A model generated the notes under the pieces. That model had not been told where the DNA came from. It was given only the letters and a program-made list of their open reading frames with translations, and made no database searches. A stretch of 64,000 bases of DNA from Flavobacterium sp. BFFFF1 (GTDB lineage: Bacteria; Bacteroidota; Bacteroidia; Flavobacteriales; Flavobacteriaceae), in NCBI RefSeq assembly GCF_002256285.1, contig NZ_NKJE01000005.1:127246-191245 (forward strand), read 5' to 3'. Below are positions 61,095 through 64,000 of the stretch, one piece after another. The translations under genes and the position numbers were made by a program. Each line of letters begins with the position of its first letter. Position 1 is the stretch's first letter.

Positions 61095-63530
61095 ATGTAT
61101 GTAGTAAAAAGAGACGGCAAGAAAGAGCCGGTAATGTTCGACAAGATTACCGAACGCATCAAGAAATTGTGTTACGGATTAAACCATTTGGTCGATCCGG
61201 TGAAAGTGGCCATGCGTGTCATCGAAGGTTTATACGATGGCGTATCCACTTCAGAACTCGACAATCTTGCAGCCGAAACCGCCGCGTCCATGACCATCGC
61301 GCACCCTGATTATGCGCAATTGGCCGCCCGGATTGCCATTTCAAACCTGCATTCCAATACGAAGAAATCCTTCTCGGAAACGATGAACGAGATGTATCAC
61401 TACGTGAACCCAAGAACCGGGATGGCGTCGCCACTGCTTTCAGAAGAAGTGCATGAAGTGATCCAGAAGAATGCAGAATTCCTGGATTCGCATGTGATTT
61501 ACAACCGTGACTTTAATTATGACTATTTCGGGTTTAAGACGCTGGAGCGTTCTTACCTGCTCAAGATAAATGGCAAAATCGTAGAACGCCCGCAGCACAT
61601 GCTGATGCGTGTTTCCGTGGGGATTCACCTCGATGACCTGCAGTCGGTGATTGAGACCTACGATTTGATGTCCAAGAAATTCTTCACCCATGCTACCCCG
61701 ACCTTGTTCAACGCCGGAACGCCAAAGCCACAAATGTCTTCGTGCTTCCTTTTGGCGATGCAGGATGACAGTATTGATGGCATTTACGATACGCTGAAAC
61801 AAACTGCCAAAATTTCGCAGTCTGCCGGCGGTATCGGACTTTCTATCCACAACGTAAGGGCAACGGGATCGTATATCCGTGGTACAAATGGAACTTCAAA
61901 CGGGATCGTACCGATGCTGAAAGTGTTTAACGACACCGCACGCTACGTAGACCAGGGTGGCGGAAAACGCAAGGGAAGTTTTGCGATTTACATCGAAACC
62001 TGGCATGCCGACATCTTTGATTTCCTGGATCTGAAGAAGAATACCGGAAAAGAAGAAATGCGCGCGCGTGATTTGTTCTTCGCGATGTGGACTTCGGATT
62101 TGTTCATGAAACGCGTGCAGGAAGATTCATATTGGACCTTGATGTGCCCGAATGAATGCCCTGGACTGTATGATGTATACGGCGAGGAATTCGAGAAACT
62201 ATACATCTCTTACGAAGAGCAGAACAAAGGACGCAAAACCATCAAGGCGCGTGAATTGTGGGAGAAAATCCTCGAATCACAAATCGAGACCGGAACGCCA
62301 TACATGCTGTATAAGGATGCGGCAAACCGCAAATCGAACCAGAAGAATCTGGGAACCATCCGTTCGTCAAACCTGTGTACCGAGATCATGGAGTACACCT
62401 CCAAAGATGAAATTGCGGTATGCAACCTCGCGTCGCTTTCCCTTCCCATGTTTATCGAAGACGGTAAATTCAACCACGATTTGTTATACACGGTAACTAA
62501 ACGCGTGACGAAAAACCTGAACAAGGTTATTGACCGCAACTATTATCCGGTGCCTGAAGCAGAAAATTCAAACATGCGCCACCGTCCGGTAGGATTGGGT
62601 GTGCAGGGATTGGCGGATGCGTTTATCATGCTGCGCATGCCGTTTACATCGGATGAAGCCAAAGCATTAAACCAGGAAATTTTCGAGACGTTATACTTCG
62701 CCGCCGTAACCGCATCGATGGAAGCTGCGAAAGAAGACGGACCATACTCCACTTTTGAAGGCTCACCGATTTCCAAAGGCGAATTCCAATACAACCTTTG
62801 GGGACTGAAGGACGAAGAGTTGTCCGGTCGTTGGGATTGGGCTTCATTAAGAAAAGAAGTAATGGAACATGGCGTACGCAACTCGTTGCTGGTAGCGCCA
62901 ATGCCAACGGCATCGACTTCTCAAATCTTAGGAAACAACGAAGCATTTGAACCGTATACTTCAAATATCTATACCCGCCGCGTATTGTCAGGCGAGTTCA
63001 TCGTCGTGAACAAACATTTGTTGGAAGACCTTGTAAGCCGTGGCTTGTGGAACGAAGATCTGAAACAGGAAATCATGCGCCACAATGGATCGGTACAAAA
63101 CATCGAGCGTATTCCGCAGGACTTAAAGGATCTGTACAAAACCGTTTGGGAAATGTCTATGAAAGACATCATCGACATGTCGCGCCACAGAGGGTACTTT
63201 ATTGACCAGTCGCAATCGCTGAACCTGTTTATGCAGGATGCGAATTATGCGAAACTGACCTCCATGCACTTCTACGCCTGGCAATCGGGATTGAAAACGG
63301 GAATGTATTACCTCAGGACCAAATCGGCGGTAGATGCGATCAAGTTTACGCTGAACAACGACAAGAAAGAAGAAACCATTCCGTCCGTACAGGAACCGGC
63401 ACCAATGTTGAAACAGGAAGTAGCTGCGCCCGCCGTTGAGGTCGAAGCGATCAATGCGGATGAATTTCGCGCGATGATTGAGCGTGCGAAAAGCTCGGAG
63501 CCGGATGATTGTGAGATGTGCGGATCGTAA
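61095..63530 (+). CDS. nrdA: Ribonucleoside-diphosphate reductase class Ia, alpha subunit
   Basis: This 811-aa protein reduces NDPs to dNDPs. An N-terminal ATP cone ([20 protein letters not shown]) gives overall activity control. Catalytic Cys: the thiyl-radical C428 in SNLCTEIME, and the redox pair C217 in [11 protein letters not shown] and C443 in [11 protein letters not shown]. The mobile C-terminal pair is C806 and C809 in CEMCGS. The numbering and motifs parallel the eukaryote-like R1 subgroup, in agreement with NrdB. It is downstream of nrdB and likely in one operon. Confidence 0.97.
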   Translation: MYVVKRDGKKEPVMFDKITERIKKLCYGLNHLVDPVKVAMRVIEGLYDGVSTSELDNLAAETAASMTIAHPDYAQLAARIAISNLHSNTKKSFSETMNEMYHYVNPRTGMASPLLSEEVHEVIQKNAEFLDSHVIYNRDFNYDYFGFKTLERSYLLKINGKIVERPQHMLMRVSVGIHLDDLQSVIETYDLMSKKFFTHATPTLFNAGTPKPQMSSCFLLAMQDDSIDGIYDTLKQTAKISQSAGGIGLSIHNVRATGSYIRGTNGTSNGIVPMLKVFNDTARYVDQGGGKRKGSFAIYIETWHADIFDFLDLKKNTGKEEMRARDLFFAMWTSDLFMKRVQEDSYWTLMCPNECPGLYDVYGEEFEKLYISYEEQNKGRKTIKARELWEKILESQIETGTPYMLYKDAANRKSNQKNLGTIRSSNLCTEIMEYTSKDEIAVCNLASLSLPMFIEDGKFNHDLLYTVTKRVTKNLNKVIDRNYYPVPEAENSNMRHRPVGLGVQGLADAFIMLRMPFTSDEAKALNQEIFETLYFAAVTASMEAAKEDGPYSTFEGSPISKGEFQYNLWGLKDEELSGRWDWASLRKEVMEHGVRNSLLVAPMPTASTSQILGNNEAFEPYTSNIYTRRVLSGEFIVVNKHLLEDLVSRGLWNEDLKQEIMRHNGSVQNIERIPQDLKDLYKTVWEMSMKDIIDMSRHRGYFIDQSQSLNLFMQDANYAKLTSMHFYAWQSGLKTGMYYLRTKSAVDAIKFTLNNDKKEETIPSVQEPAPMLKQEVAAPAVEVEAINADEFRAMIERAKSSEPDDCEMCGS

Positions 63531-63607
63531 TAATTAATAATTAACAATTAATAATTACGAATTGAAATTCCTAATTTGAAATTAAACAGGATTTTAGACT
63601 TTAATTG

Positions 63608-63615
63608 TATATTTG
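63608..63615 (+). promoter_or_regulatory. -7 box TATATTTG of the toxin-antitoxin unit
   Basis: A full TAnnTTTG match 64 nt before the antitoxin ATG at 63680. Confidence 0.45.
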
Positions 63616-63679
63616 AAACAGCTGTCGTCAAGGCGGCTGTTTTGTTTTATTAAAAATGTTATATTTTTAAAAGAAAAAA

Positions 63680-63886
63680 ATGGAAACCAAAGATTTATCA
63701 GGATACAGTGACGCCGAAAAAATTGTACTCGCTGAGCAATTGTGGGACAGTGTTTCTAAAAAGGACCTGGCAGTGACTGAGGAAACACAGCAGGAATTGG
63801 AACAAAGGCTTGAGAGACTTGACAATGGAAAATCGCAATTGTATACCTGGGATGAGGTTAAGAACTATCTGAGGCAGAAAAGATAA
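63680..63886 (+). CDS. Addiction-module antitoxin (PF09720-like)
   Basis: This 68-aa protein matches the putative addiction module component family: SDAEKIVLAEQLWDSV, EETQQELEQRLERLDNG and YTWDEVKNYLRQK, with the ending W-x-E-V typical of these antitoxins. It pairs with ParE/RelE toxins. Its stop overlaps the start of the next gene by one base (TAATG), the usual coupling in such modules. Confidence 0.88.
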   Translation: METKDLSGYSDAEKIVLAEQLWDSVSKKDLAVTEETQQELEQRLERLDNGKSQLYTWDEVKNYLRQKR

Positions 63887-64000
63887 TGTATCAGGTTCAT
63901 TTTATCAAGGAAGCACTGTGGGATGTAGAAGACATTCTTTTCTGGTATGAAGAACAAAGAAAGGGATTGTCTTATGATTTTGAATTGTGTTTCGAAGCTG
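63886..64000 (+). CDS. RelE/ParE-family toxin, cut by the right edge
   Basis: Only the first 38 codons are inside the window: MYQVHFIKEALWDVEDILFW then YEEQRKGLSYDFE. The start is the ATG in the TAATG overlap with the antitoxin. The N-terminal strand-helix pattern and the antitoxin partner fit RelE/ParE-type toxins, which either cut mRNA at the ribosome or poison gyrase. The catalytic end is not visible, so the target is open. Confidence 0.8.
   Translation, partial: MYQVHFIKEALWDVEDILFWYEEQRKGLSYDFELCFEA

Overview
This 64-kb window is chromosomal DNA from a member of the Bacteroidota, most likely Flavobacterium or a close relative. The evidence is: recurrent TAnnTTTG -7 promoter boxes and few visible Shine-Dalgarno sequences; type IX secretion (T9SS) C-terminal sorting domains and a PorZ-like propeller protein; many lipoproteins; Flavobacteriaceae-type families (DUF5686, THC0290_0291-like, DUF3109, four-helix-bundle protein); and short intergenic repeats of the kind familiar from this genus. 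No rRNA or tRNA gene was found. All calls come from reading the sequence; no database search was run.

Layout. (1) 1-4.9 kb is an AT-rich minus-strand defence island: a small Xre regulator, a C5-cytosine DNA methyltransferase, an McrB-like AAA+ GTPase and a LlaJI/McrC-like nuclease that runs off the left edge. The four genes are joined by three ATGA overlaps, and a 14-bp direct repeat lies in front of the regulator. This is the most distinctive system in the window. (2) 5-16.7 kb is core and envelope: a GC-richer DUF5686 outer-membrane protein, a duplicated lipocalin-like lipoprotein, an M13 metallopeptidase, two tandem RlpA-like proteins, Pgi and an M23 endopeptidase. (3) 16.7-23.4 kb is an aromatic amino-acid catabolism cluster: tryptophan 2,3-dioxygenase, Hpd, HmgA and an APC permease. 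A four-helix-bundle gene broken by one in-frame stop lies between hmgA and hpd. (4) 23.5-34.8 kb holds a patatin/outer-membrane protein, uvrC, a 171-bp-period tandem repeat, 5-formyl-THF cyclo-ligase, the ileS-dksA-like-lspA block and recO. (5) 34.8-45.8 kb holds a PorZ-like T9SS protein, gdhA, a cystathionine gamma-synthase/lyase, small conserved proteins, a DMT transporter, an ALDH7-type dehydrogenase and a small protein with a PID-type C-terminal sorting signal. (6) 45.9-57.3 kb holds a 1133-aa outer-membrane protein, aspartate kinase, a GNAT acetyltransferase, fbp, a TerB-like protein, HupE/UreJ-like, dCMP deaminase, a CtpA protease, a flavoprotein and MarC. (7) 57.4-64 kb holds a T9SS-sorted protein, a DUF3109 protein, nrdB-nrdA with a perfect DnaA box upstream, and a toxin-antitoxin pair cut by the right edge.

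Most of the window is ordinary core genome. The points worth follow-up are the R-M operon and its putative operator, the dispersed hairpin repeat with variable tips, the 171-bp tandem repeat, an orphan small-RNA-like transcript unit at 11.2-11.3 kb, the nonsense-mutated four-helix-bundle gene and the DnaA box before nrdB.
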